Positions 42,646-50,646 of a stretch of DNA of 64,000 nt are shown piece after piece (positions within the stretch are counted from its first letter, which is position 1; every line of letters begins with the position of its first letter). The stretch is taken from positions 1,178,001-1,242,000 of the forward strand of contig NZ_CP053928.1 of assembly GCF_014108865.1 (NCBI RefSeq), in the 5' to 3' direction. The notes beneath the pieces are model-generated. The model had not been told where the DNA came from. It searched no databases and worked only from the letters and a program-made list of their open reading frames with translations. This DNA comes from Nocardioides sp. WS12. GTDB taxonomy: Bacteria > Actinomycetota > Actinomycetes > Propionibacteriales > Nocardioidaceae. The translations under genes were made by a program, and so were the position numbers.

Positions 42646-43302
42646 ATGCCGCTCGCCCCCACGCACACCGCCTCCCTGGTCGACCAGGCCATCGAGGGGA
42701 TGCGCGCGCTGCTCGCCAGCGGTGAGTGGACCGTCGGGACCCGGATCCCGCCCGAGCCCGTTCTCGGCGCGTCCCTGGGGGTCAGCCGCAACACCGTCCG
42801 CGAGGCGGTCAAGGCGCTCGCCCACGTCGGTCTGCTGGAGGTACGACGCGGCGACGGCACCTATGTCGCTGCGGCCACCGAGATGCAGGCGCTGATGCGC
42901 CGCCAGGTCGACCGCGTCGAACTGGCCCACCTGCTCGAGGTCCGCCACGCCATCGAGGTCAGGGCGGCCGCGTTGGCTGCCGAGCGTCGTACGACCGAGG
43001 ACCTGGCCGTGCTCGACGCAGCCGTGGCCAGCAAGCGCACCGCCCTTGCTGCGGGAGACGCGGCCGGATTCGTGGCGGCTGATGTCGCCTTCCACATCGG
43101 CGTCGTGGCAGCTGCCCACAACCCGCTGCTCGTCGAGCTCTACGACGGTCTTGTCGAGACGCTCACGGCGAGCATCGAGACCCCCGCGGGACCCGATGCG
43201 CTGGAGGCGGAGCACGACGCGGTACTCGACGCGATCCGCGCGGGTGACGTCGACGCGGCGGCGGTCGCCAGCGCCGTCCTGCTGGAGCACGTCGCCGGGT
43301 GA
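42646..43302 (+). CDS. GntR-family regulator, FadR subfamily
   Basis: A 218-residue regulator. The winged helix reads GTRIPPEPVLGASLGVSRNTVREAVKALAHVGLLEVRRGDGTYV, and the FCD ligand domain follows with LLEVRHAIEVRAAALAA and metal-type histidines in AFHIGVVAAAHNPL. The ATG after GAAAGGA is preferred to an upstream TTG. It is head-to-head with the MFS gene and probably controls it. Confidence 0.9.
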   Translation: MPLAPTHTASLVDQAIEGMRALLASGEWTVGTRIPPEPVLGASLGVSRNTVREAVKALAHVGLLEVRRGDGTYVAAATEMQALMRRQVDRVELAHLLEVRHAIEVRAAALAAERRTTEDLAVLDAAVASKRTALAAGDAAGFVAADVAFHIGVVAAAHNPLLVELYDGLVETLTASIETPAGPDALEAEHDAVLDAIRAGDVDAAAVASAVLLEHVAG

Positions 43303-43329
43303 CGTCCTCGCTCATCCGGAAACGCAACA

Positions 43330-43373
43330 ACGTCATACGAACTGGCTGCCGGAGCGACCAGTTCGTATGACGT
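43330..43373. terminator. Perfect 16-bp hairpin between convergent genes
   Basis: ACGTCATACGAACTGG pairs with CCAGTTCGTATGACGT across 12 bases, between the ends of gntR and citrate synthase. No U tract is present on either strand. This is the U-less hairpin type proposed for actinobacterial termination. Confidence 0.65.
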
Positions 43374-43394
43374 CGCGAGTGGTGCGGGGAAGGG

Positions 43395-44498
43395 CTACTT
43401 CGCCCAGGCGCTGTCCCAGCCCTCGATCTCGCTCGCGGGGCGGGTGGCGGGACCGGTGTAGATGGCCGACGGGCGGATCAGGCGGCCCGTGGTCTTCTGC
43501 TCCAGGATGTGCGCCGACCAGCCACCCGTGCGGGCGCAGGTGAACATCGACGTGAACATGTGCGCCGGGACCTCGGCGAAGTCCAGGACGATGGCCGCCC
43601 AGAACTCGACGTTCGTCTCGAGAACGCGGTCGGGGCGACGCTCGCGGAGCTCGGTCAGTGCGGCCTGCTCCAGAGCCTCGGCCACGGCGTACCGCGGGGC
43701 GTCGAGCTCCTTGGCGGTCCGACGCAGCACGCGGGCACGGGGGTCCTCGGCGCGGTAGACGCGGTGGCCGAAGCCCATCAGGCGCTCGCCCGAGTCGAGC
43801 AGGTTCTTGACGTAGGCGCGGGCGTCGCCGGTCTTCTCGACGTCCTCGATCATGCCGAGCACGCGCGAGGGCGCACCGCCGTGCAGCGGGCCGCTCATCG
43901 CGCCGATGGCGCCGGAGAAGGCTGCGGCGACGTCGGCGCCGGTGGAGGTGATGACGCGCGCGGTGAACGTCGAGGCGTTCATGCCGTGCTCGGCAGCCGA
44001 GGACCAGTAGGCGTCGATGGCGTGCGCGTGCTTCGGGTCGGCCTCGCCGCGCCAGCGGATCAGGAACTTCTCGGCGAGTGTCTGGCCCTCGTCGACCAGG
44101 CGCTGCGGGACGACGGGCAGGTGCAGGTCGCGGGCCGACTGGCCGGCGTACGACAGGACCATGACGGCGACGCGGGCGAGGTCCTCGCGGGCCTGCTCGT
44201 CGGAGATGTCGTAGGTCTGGCCGAAGCCGAAGGCCGGCGCGAGCATCGCGATGGCGGCCTGGACGTCCACGCGGACGTCACCGGTGTGCACCGGGAGGCT
44301 GAAGGCCTCGGCGGGCGGCAGGCCGGGGGTGAAGGAGCCGTCGATCAGCAGGCCCCACACGTTCTCGAACGGAACCCGGCCAGCGAGGTCCTCGATGTCG
44401 ACACCGCGGTAGCGCAGCGCCGAGCCTTCCTTGTCCGGCTCCGCGATCTGCGTTTCGAAGGCAACGACGCCCTCAAGTCCGTGGTGTACCTCAGGCAT
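43395..44498 (-). CDS. citA: Citrate synthase (actinobacterial CitA type)
   Basis: It condenses acetyl-CoA and oxaloacetate to citrate. The 367-residue protein has LRYRGVDIEDLA, the active-site region SAAEHGMNASTFTARVITSTGAD with the first His, GAIGAMSGPLHGGAPS with the second His, MGFGHRVYRAEDPRA, and the Asp in NVEFWAAIVLDF. It resembles the second citrate synthase of mycobacteria (Rv0889c). Three in-frame ATGs lie close together; AAGGAG eight bases before the last one selects it. It is divergent from pdxH. Confidence 0.92.
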   Translation of the reverse strand: MPEVHHGLEGVVAFETQIAEPDKEGSALRYRGVDIEDLAGRVPFENVWGLLIDGSFTPGLPPAEAFSLPVHTGDVRVDVQAAIAMLAPAFGFGQTYDISDEQAREDLARVAVMVLSYAGQSARDLHLPVVPQRLVDEGQTLAEKFLIRWRGEADPKHAHAIDAYWSSAAEHGMNASTFTARVITSTGADVAAAFSGAIGAMSGPLHGGAPSRVLGMIEDVEKTGDARAYVKNLLDSGERLMGFGHRVYRAEDPRARVLRRTAKELDAPRYAVAEALEQAALTELRERRPDRVLETNVEFWAAIVLDFAEVPAHMFTSMFTCARTGGWSAHILEQKTTGRLIRPSAIYTGPATRPASEIEGWDSAWAK

Positions 44499-44577
44499 CG
44501 ACATCTCCTTCATCCGTGGGGCGCGTCGTTCGGGTTGCCAACGGCACGCAGGCCACCCGGCATTCTGCCGCACTCGG

Positions 44578-44583
44578 TAGTTT
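44578..44583 (+). promoter_or_regulatory. -10 box of a leaderless transcript
   Basis: TAGTTT ends six bases before the pdxH ATG. Confidence 0.5.
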
Positions 44584-44589
44584 GGGGAC

Positions 44590-45288
44590 ATGCCCGGGGA
44601 CCCAACGACGCCCGCGACACCAACGGCGGTACCGCCTGCGCCCGACCTTGCCATGCTGCGCAAGGAGTACGGCGCGGCCGGGCTCGACGAGTCCGAGGTC
44701 GATCCGGATCCGTGGGTCCAGTGGCAGCGCTGGTACGACGACGCGACCGCCGCCGGGATCCACGAACCGAACGCGATGATCCTCGCGACGGTTGACCCCG
44801 ACGGGATGCCGTCGTCGCGGACCGTGTTGCTCAAGGGCGTTGCCTCGGAGCGACCCGACGACGGCTTCACGTTCTTCACCAACACTGCGTCCCGCAAGGG
44901 GCGCGCGCTGGCCAACGAGGCGTTGTGCGCGCTGCTGTTCCCGTGGCACCCGCTCGAACGGCAGGTGCGCGTCGAGGGCCTCGCGATCCCGCTCGACGCC
45001 GCCGCGGTGCACGCCTACTGGGCCTCCCGGCCGCGGGGTTCACAGCTCGGTGCCTGGGCTTCGCCCCAGTCGCGGGTGGTCAGCGGCCGCGAGGAGCTCG
45101 AGCAGGCCTACCGCGACGCGGAGGCGCGGTTCGAGGGCCAGGACGTGCCCGTCCCGCCGACCTGGGGTGGCTACCGCGTGCGGCCGACGACGTTCGAGTT
45201 CTGGCAAGGTCGGCAGGGGCGCCTGCACGACCGCGTCCACTACGGCCGGGTGTCGACCGGCTGGGACGTCACGCGACTCGCACCCTGA
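44590..45288 (+). CDS. pdxH: Pyridoxamine 5'-phosphate oxidase
   Basis: An FMN enzyme oxidising PNP or PMP to pyridoxal phosphate. The 232-residue protein has NAMILATVDPDGMPSSRTVLLKG, FTFFTNTASRKGRALANEA, ERQVRVEGLA, ASPQSR and a C-terminal GRLHDRVHYGR ... W ... RLAP, all conserved in PdxH. The end of the gene overlaps the convergent gene by 49 bases, and that overlap encodes the conserved C-terminus, so the frame is firm. Confidence 0.95.
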   Translation: MPGDPTTPATPTAVPPAPDLAMLRKEYGAAGLDESEVDPDPWVQWQRWYDDATAAGIHEPNAMILATVDPDGMPSSRTVLLKGVASERPDDGFTFFTNTASRKGRALANEALCALLFPWHPLERQVRVEGLAIPLDAAAVHAYWASRPRGSQLGAWASPQSRVVSGREELEQAYRDAEARFEGQDVPVPPTWGGYRVRPTTFEFWQGRQGRLHDRVHYGRVSTGWDVTRLAP

Positions 45289-46358
45289 GGCGTCGCCGGG
45301 TCGTCCGCCTGTTCCTTGGCACTCTTCGTGGCGAGGTAGACCGCCGCGAGCAGGCCGATCACGATGACCACCGCGACCAGGAGCAGGACCTGGTTCTTGT
45401 CGCGCTTGCTTTTGGAAGCGGCGCCGCGGCTGCTGCGTCGGCGTCCGCTGGTGTGCATGCGCGGGTCCTCGGCGAGCGCCTCGAAGCTGCCCGAGGAGGG
45501 CAGGCTCTCGAAGTGGGGTACCTCGAAGGACGCGGGCACCAGGTTCCGGAACTCCGCGTGCATGCCGCCCTCTGTGGGCGGGTCGATGCCGCGGATGTCG
45601 GGGCGCGCGGGCACCGGCAGGGGTTCGGGGATCGGCGCCGGGACGGGCTCGGGCTCGATGATCGGCTCGGGGTCCGGTTCGACAACTGGCTCGGGCTCGA
45701 CGACCGGTTCCGGGTCCGGTTCGACCTCCGGCTCGACCTCGGCCTCCGGCGTGGCTCCGAACTCGGGCTCCGGCTCCCACGGGTCAGACAGCGGGTCGAA
45801 CCGCGGAATCGGGCGGGCGGGCGCGATCAGGTTGCGGAACTCCTGGTCCTGGCCGACGACGTCGACCACCATCGGTTCGACGATCGGCTCGGGCTCGGGT
45901 TCGACGACGAGTTCGGGCTCGGGTTCGACGTACGCCTCGACCGCCACCTCTTCAACGATCTCGACCTCAACCTCGGGAGCCTCGACCGGCGCACCGTTCA
46001 GAGCCACGTGCGGTCGCCCGGACGTCGGCCACGCTGAGGCGGGGACGGTGTCGAGCACGATCAGGACGGCCTGGGCGGTCGGGCGCCGGTGGTCCGGGCC
46101 GCAGATGGCGCGCATGAGTACTTCGGCGGCGAACGGCGGGAAGCCGGGCAGGACCTCGCTCGGCGCGGCCGGGTCGGCGGTGCCGGGGTCCACGCCCGTC
46201 AGTGCGTGATAGGCGAGACGTCCCAGCGGCTCCGCCTCCAGGCCCTTGACGCCCTGCAGCAGCGCGAGGACCTGATCGGCAGGCAAGGGCGCGGGCGCGG
46301 TCGCGTCGATGAGCGCACGTAGCGTGGCGCGCTCGTCAGACGGAAGCCCCATGTCCAT
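45240..46358 (-). CDS. Membrane protein with kinase-C-lobe-like head and acidic EPEP repeats
   Basis: A 372-residue protein. Residues about 20-85 (LGRLAYHALTGVDP ... LMRAICGPDHRRPTAQAVLIVLDTVP) resemble the end of a bacterial Ser/Thr kinase domain, including the LG-x-L-x-Y-x-LTG and RPTA motifs, but the ATP-binding lobe and catalytic loop are absent. Residues about 100-230 are Glu/Pro/Val repeats (EPEPEPIVEP). A single transmembrane helix near the C-terminus (NQVLLLVAVVIVIGLLAAVYLA) follows a Ser/Arg/Lys-rich segment. GGGAGGA upstream of the ATG supports the start. Function unknown; a scaffold or sensor is possible. Confidence 0.7.
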   Translation of the reverse strand: MDMGLPSDERATLRALIDATAPAPLPADQVLALLQGVKGLEAEPLGRLAYHALTGVDPGTADPAAPSEVLPGFPPFAAEVLMRAICGPDHRRPTAQAVLIVLDTVPASAWPTSGRPHVALNGAPVEAPEVEVEIVEEVAVEAYVEPEPELVVEPEPEPIVEPMVVDVVGQDQEFRNLIAPARPIPRFDPLSDPWEPEPEFGATPEAEVEPEVEPDPEPVVEPEPVVEPDPEPIIEPEPVPAPIPEPLPVPARPDIRGIDPPTEGGMHAEFRNLVPASFEVPHFESLPSSGSFEALAEDPRMHTSGRRRSSRGAASKSKRDKNQVLLLVAVVIVIGLLAAVYLATKSAKEQADDPATPQGASRVTSQPVDTRP

Positions 46359-46451
46359 GGCCGCATCCTCCCCCGCGTCGAGCCGTCGTGTGACCGAATT
46401 CGCCAGACCGGTCACACGGAACTGATTCTGTCGATTGGTGGTAGGGAGGGG

Positions 46452-46480
46452 TTGACATAGCGCTCACCAACTCCTGTCGT
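46452..46480 (+). promoter_or_regulatory. Promoter of the CocE-like hydrolase gene
   Basis: A consensus TTGACA (46452-46457) and TGTCGT (46475-46480) are 17 bases apart; the transcript would start just before the ATG at 46490. Confidence 0.55.
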
Positions 46481-46489
46481 TGAGAACGC

Positions 46490-48217
46490 ATGGGCACCCG
46501 ACTCGGAGCACTCACCCTTGCCGTCGTCACGGTCGCTGCCGGCATCACGGTGGCACCTGGTTGGGCGGCCGCTGAGGACACCCCTGCGCCGGTCGTCGTC
46601 GACCACTGGTTCACGACCTCTGACGGCGTCCAGTTGCAGACCACGCTGACCACTACCGGCACCAGTACCGGCGCCGTCGAGGCGAAGCCGACCGTGGTCG
46701 AGTTCTCGCCGTACGGCAACAACAGCCAGACGCTCGAGGTCGGCCCGGACTACAACTACCTGCTCGTCCAGATCCGCGGCACCGGTGGCAGCGACGGTTC
46801 GTTCGACGCGCTCGGCCCGAAGAGCCAGAGCGATGTCGTCGAGGTGCTCGAGTGGGCGTGCACGCAGCCCTTCAGCGACGGACGACTGGCACTCAACGGC
46901 TTCTCGGCCAGTGCGATCGTGCTCTACAACTCCTGGCACCAGGAGCTGCCGTGCGTGAAGGCCGCGATCCTCAGGTCCGGCACCCACGAGTTGTACCGGG
47001 ACCTCCTCGTGCCCGGCGGCTTGATGAACCTCGTGCCCGGTGCCGGCGTGATCAGCCTCATCGGTGCCCCCGCCCTGCTGCAGGGCGTCGAACGCCTGCA
47101 GCGCAACCCCGCCTCCTCGCTCGACGTGATCGGCGGACTCTTCACCTCCGGGGTCAACGCCGGCCTCGCCCATCCGAGCCTCGACGCCTGGTGGGCCGAG
47201 CGCGGTTGGCGCGGCGACGCCAACGACATCCCGGTGCTGATGATCAACGGGTTCTACGACGTCGAGTCGCGCGGCGCGTTCCAGGGCTACCGGGCGTTGC
47301 GGGCCGACGGAGCTCACCTGCTGATGGAGGGCGGCCACGACGGCGTGCCCGTGGGCACCGACGGGGGAGCGGCCGAGGCCGCCGCGTGGCTCGACCACTT
47401 CGTCCGCGGCGAGGCGAACGGCATCGAGAGCCAGCCTCGGGTCAGTCTCACCCTTGCCAAGGGCGACCGGCCGTCGTACCTCAAGGGCGAGCACGTCACC
47501 GTCCGGGGAACCGACTGGCCGCTGCCGGGTACGGAGTGGACCGAACTCGCCTTCGCGCCGGGACGGGCGCTCGCGCTGACGCCGCCGACGACCAGGGGTA
47601 CGGCGTCGTACGTCACCGTCCCGTCCCTGCCGACGATGACCGACGTCCCGAACATCGCGCTGATCGACGCCGGTGCGGCGGGTGCGTTGCCGCTGCTCAG
47701 CCAGACCACGCTCGCCAGCATCGACGGCGTGACCGGGCTGACCTATACGACGGGCGCGCTCGACGCGGATGTCGACCTCGCCGGTCCGGTCGCGTTGGAC
47801 CTGAACCTGTCGACCACGACTCCGGGCTCCGGCATCTGGGCCGTCCTGTCCGATGTCGCTCCTGACGGGACGTCCAGCCCGCTCACGGTCGGCCGGCTGA
47901 ACACGAACTACCCGGGCGTCGTACCCGGGAAGTCCATGACCGACAGCCAGGGCCGGATCGTCCAGCCGTACGGCGACTACTCCCACACCTCGCCGGCCAC
48001 GCCGCTCCAATTCCGCCGCTACCAGGTGGAGTTGTGGCCGGTCGGTAACCGGTTCGAGAAGGGCCACCGGATCCGGATCCAGATCGTCGGTACGTCGCTC
48101 GCGTCCCCGCTGGCGCTGCCCGCGATCCACAACCTGCGCATCGGTGGGGCCGATGGTGCGCGGCTGCGGGTGCCCGTGCTCCCGGGCAGCGACCTCGGCA
48201 GCGCGCTCACGCCGTAG
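46490..48217 (+). CDS. Secreted CocE/NonD-family hydrolase (S15 peptidase-like)
   Basis: A 575-residue exported alpha/beta hydrolase. The signal peptide is LGALTLAVVTVAAGITVAPGWAAA. The catalytic elbow is LNGFSASA with Ser139; candidate Asp lies in INGFYDVES and His in GGHDG. The C-terminal half is a jelly-roll-like domain with YQVELWPVGNRFEKGHRIRIQIVG, as in X-Pro dipeptidyl-peptidases and cocaine-esterase relatives. VQIRGTGGSDGSF is another family landmark. It would cleave an ester or amide outside the cell; substrate unknown. Confidence 0.85.
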   Translation: MGTRLGALTLAVVTVAAGITVAPGWAAAEDTPAPVVVDHWFTTSDGVQLQTTLTTTGTSTGAVEAKPTVVEFSPYGNNSQTLEVGPDYNYLLVQIRGTGGSDGSFDALGPKSQSDVVEVLEWACTQPFSDGRLALNGFSASAIVLYNSWHQELPCVKAAILRSGTHELYRDLLVPGGLMNLVPGAGVISLIGAPALLQGVERLQRNPASSLDVIGGLFTSGVNAGLAHPSLDAWWAERGWRGDANDIPVLMINGFYDVESRGAFQGYRALRADGAHLLMEGGHDGVPVGTDGGAAEAAAWLDHFVRGEANGIESQPRVSLTLAKGDRPSYLKGEHVTVRGTDWPLPGTEWTELAFAPGRALALTPPTTRGTASYVTVPSLPTMTDVPNIALIDAGAAGALPLLSQTTLASIDGVTGLTYTTGALDADVDLAGPVALDLNLSTTTPGSGIWAVLSDVAPDGTSSPLTVGRLNTNYPGVVPGKSMTDSQGRIVQPYGDYSHTSPATPLQFRRYQVELWPVGNRFEKGHRIRIQIVGTSLASPLALPAIHNLRIGGADGARLRVPVLPGSDLGSALTP

Positions 48218-48218
48218 G

Positions 48219-48274
48219 CAAACCCCAAGTCGGGGGACACAAACCCCAAGTCGGGGGACACAAACCCCAAGTCG
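48219..48274. repeat. 21-bp-period repeat block (locus 2)
   Basis: CAAACCCCAAGTCG occurs three times, starting at 48219, 48240 and 48261, exactly 21 bases apart and separated by GGGGGACA-type spacers. It begins directly after the hydrolase stop codon and ends 17 bases before the TetR operator. The unit is identical to that of the block near 24.6 kb. Confidence 0.9.
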
Positions 48275-48290
48275 CGCAAATAGTGGTTGG

Positions 48291-48316
48291 TGAGTGAGTG
48301 CTCACTCATCTATTCT
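48291..48316 (+). promoter_or_regulatory. TetR operator and -10 box
   Basis: TGAGTGAGTGCTCACTCA (48291-48308) is an inverted repeat with perfect eight-base arms and a TG centre, a classic TetR site. It abuts the -10 box TATTCT (48311-48316), which ends six bases before the tetR ATG. Binding would block RNA polymerase, so the tetR-ABC operon is probably self-repressed. Confidence 0.75.
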
Positions 48317-48322
48317 GGTGAG

Positions 48323-48907
48323 ATGCCACCACGCGCTGCCCCGCTCTCGCCCGAGGACCGGCGCGAAGCCCTCATCACGGCCACCCGGCCGCTGCTCTAC
48401 GAGCACGGGCGTGCCGTCACCACGCGGCTGATCGCCGAGGCCGCCGGTGTCGCGGAGGGCACGATCTTCCGGGTCTTCGCCTCCAAGGAGGAGTTGATCG
48501 ACGCCACGGTCACCCGGGCCTTCGAGCCCGGCGACGTGCTGCGCCGGCTCGACGAGATCGACGTCGAACTGCCGTTGCGTGAGCGGATGCTCGCGATGAC
48601 CTCGATCCTCCAGCAGCGGTTCCTCGCGATCTTCGGGCTGATGCGCGCGATGGGGACCGTCGGTCCGCCGCAGCACCTGCATGACCGGCCCGAGCTCAAG
48701 AAGGGCCTCGAGGACGTGCGCGCCCGGTTGCTCGCGCTGATCGAGCCGGACGCCGATCACCTGACCCTGCCGCCCGAGCAGGTGCTGCACGTGTGGCGCC
48801 TGCTCACCTTCGCCGGCTCCCACCAGGAGATCGCCGACAACGACCTGCTGACCCCCGCCCAGATCGTCGACACCGTCCTGAACGGCGTCGAGAGGAGGGA
48901 CGCCTGA
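48323..48907 (+). CDS. TetR-family regulator of the ABC exporter operon
   Basis: A 194-residue repressor with helix-turn-helix HGRAVTTRLIAEAAGVAEGTIFRVFASKEELIDA and a helical ligand domain. It is first in an operon with two ABC exporter genes (TGATG overlap with the next), and its own promoter carries a clear operator. It probably senses a drug or toxic lipid exported by the pump. Confidence 0.92.
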   Translation: MPPRAAPLSPEDRREALITATRPLLYEHGRAVTTRLIAEAAGVAEGTIFRVFASKEELIDATVTRAFEPGDVLRRLDEIDVELPLRERMLAMTSILQQRFLAIFGLMRAMGTVGPPQHLHDRPELKKGLEDVRARLLALIEPDADHLTLPPEQVLHVWRLLTFAGSHQEIADNDLLTPAQIVDTVLNGVERRDA

Positions 48908-50646
48908 TGCTTCCCCGCTTGCTCCGCACCTACCTGTCGCCGTACAAGGGCTGGCTGACGGCGATCGTGTTGCTGCAGTTCACGGCGACGGCCGCGATGC
49001 TCTACCTGCCCAGCCTGAACGCCGACATCATCGACAAGGGCATCGCCGAAGGGGACACCGGCTACGTCATCAAGATCGGCGCCGTCATGCTCGGCGTCTC
49101 GCTCGTCCAGGCCGCATGCTCCATGTCGTCCGCCTGGTTCGGTGGACAGGCTGCGATGGCGTTCGGCCGCGACCTGCGCAAGGCCGTCTTCGCGCGCGTC
49201 GGCGGCTTCTCCGCCCGCGAGGTCTCCACGTTCGGCGCACCCTCGCTGATCACCCGTGCGACGAACGACGTCCAGCAGGTCCAGATGCTCGCGATGATGG
49301 TCTGCCTGATGGGCGTCATGATCCCGATCATGATGATCGGCGGGATCGTCATGGCGATGCGCGAGGACCTCGGCCTGTCGTGGCTGGTCTTCGCCGTCGT
49401 ACCGGTCCTCTTCCTCTGCATCGGGTTCGTGGTGTCGCGCATGGTGCCGGCGTTCCAGACGGTCCAGTCCCGTATCGACGACGTCAACCGCATCCTGCGC
49501 GAGCAGATCACGGGCATCCGCGTGGTCCGCGCGTTCGTGCGCGAACCGCAGGAGACCGCCCGGTTCGCCCACTCCAACGACGACCTCACCGAGGTGTCGA
49601 TCCGCGCCGGACGCTGGATGGCGCTGATGTTCCCGCTGGTCATGGGTGTCACCAATGTCGCCATGGTCGGGGTGATCTGGTTCGGCGGGCACCGCGTCGA
49701 CAACGGCCAGATGGAGGTCGGGGCGTTGACCGCGTTCCTCTCCTACCTGATGCAGATCCTGATGTCGGTGATGATGGGCACGTTCATGCTGATGATGATC
49801 CCGCGCGCCTCCGTGGGTGCCGTCCGGATCGCCGAGGTGCTCGACACCGACTCGAGCGTCATCCCGGCGGCCCATCCGGTCACGTCGGTCGACGTCGCCG
49901 GTCACCTCGACGTCGAGGGCGTGGGTCTCACCTACCCCGGTGCCGAGGCACCCGTGCTGCGCGACGTGACCTTCAGTGCGCGCCCCGGGCAGACGATCGC
50001 GCTGATCGGCTCCACCGGCGCCGGCAAGACCACGCTGGTCAACCTCATTCCCCGGCTGCTCGACGCCACCCAGGGCGTCGTCCGGGTCGACGGCGTCGAC
50101 GTACGCGACCTCGACCCCGAACTGCTCTGGTCGAAGATCGGGCTGGTGCCGCAACGTGCCTTCCTGTTCTCCGGCACCGTCGCGACGAACCTGCGCTACG
50201 GCCGCGAGGACGCCACCGACGAAGAACTCTGGGAGGCGCTCGAGATCGCCCAGGCCGCGGGCTTCGTCCGCGAGATGCCCGACGGTCTCGACACCGCCGT
50301 CGCCCAAGGCGGTACGACGGTCTCTGGCGGTCAGCGCCAGCGGCTCGCCATCGCCCGCGCATTGGTACGACGACCGGAGATCTATCTCTTCGACGACGCC
50401 TTCTCGGCGCTCGACGTCGCCACTGACGCGCGGTTGCGGGCAGCCCTCGGCCCGATCACCCGCGACGCCACCGTCGTGATCGTCGGCCAGCGGATCGCGA
50501 CGATCCGCGACGCCGACCTGATCCTCGTGCTCGAGGACGGCGAGGTCGTCGGCCGCGGCACCCATGACGAGCTGATGGCGGACGACCCGACGTACCAGGA
50601 GATCGCCGCCTCACAGGGCATCACGAGCGAGGAGGTCGTCGCATGA
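48907..50646 (+). CDS. ABC exporter half-transporter with a degenerate Walker B (subunit 1)
   Basis: A 579-residue fused membrane-ATPase protein. Six transmembrane helices lie in the first 300 residues, then a nucleotide-binding domain with Walker A GSTGAGKTT (from residue 368), signature VSGGQRQR (near 474), and Walker B IYLFDDAFSALD. The catalytic Glu after Walker B is Asp497 here, while the next gene keeps Glu. This is the pattern of heterodimeric exporters with one weak ATP site (TM287/288, BmrCD, LmrCD). The ATG overlaps the tetR stop; an upstream in-frame extension is the other frame of tetR. Confidence 0.93.
   Translation: MLPRLLRTYLSPYKGWLTAIVLLQFTATAAMLYLPSLNADIIDKGIAEGDTGYVIKIGAVMLGVSLVQAACSMSSAWFGGQAAMAFGRDLRKAVFARVGGFSAREVSTFGAPSLITRATNDVQQVQMLAMMVCLMGVMIPIMMIGGIVMAMREDLGLSWLVFAVVPVLFLCIGFVVSRMVPAFQTVQSRIDDVNRILREQITGIRVVRAFVREPQETARFAHSNDDLTEVSIRAGRWMALMFPLVMGVTNVAMVGVIWFGGHRVDNGQMEVGALTAFLSYLMQILMSVMMGTFMLMMIPRASVGAVRIAEVLDTDSSVIPAAHPVTSVDVAGHLDVEGVGLTYPGAEAPVLRDVTFSARPGQTIALIGSTGAGKTTLVNLIPRLLDATQGVVRVDGVDVRDLDPELLWSKIGLVPQRAFLFSGTVATNLRYGREDATDEELWEALEIAQAAGFVREMPDGLDTAVAQGGTTVSGGQRQRLAIARALVRRPEIYLFDDAFSALDVATDARLRAALGPITRDATVVIVGQRIATIRDADLILVLEDGEVVGRGTHDELMADDPTYQEIAASQGITSEEVVA

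Noticed and set aside
41304..42860. Long N-terminal extension of the TetR open frame (to 732 codons)
   Set aside because: The extension is the other frame of the MFS gene; the ATG at 41303 has a strong ribosome site and begins the TetR fold.
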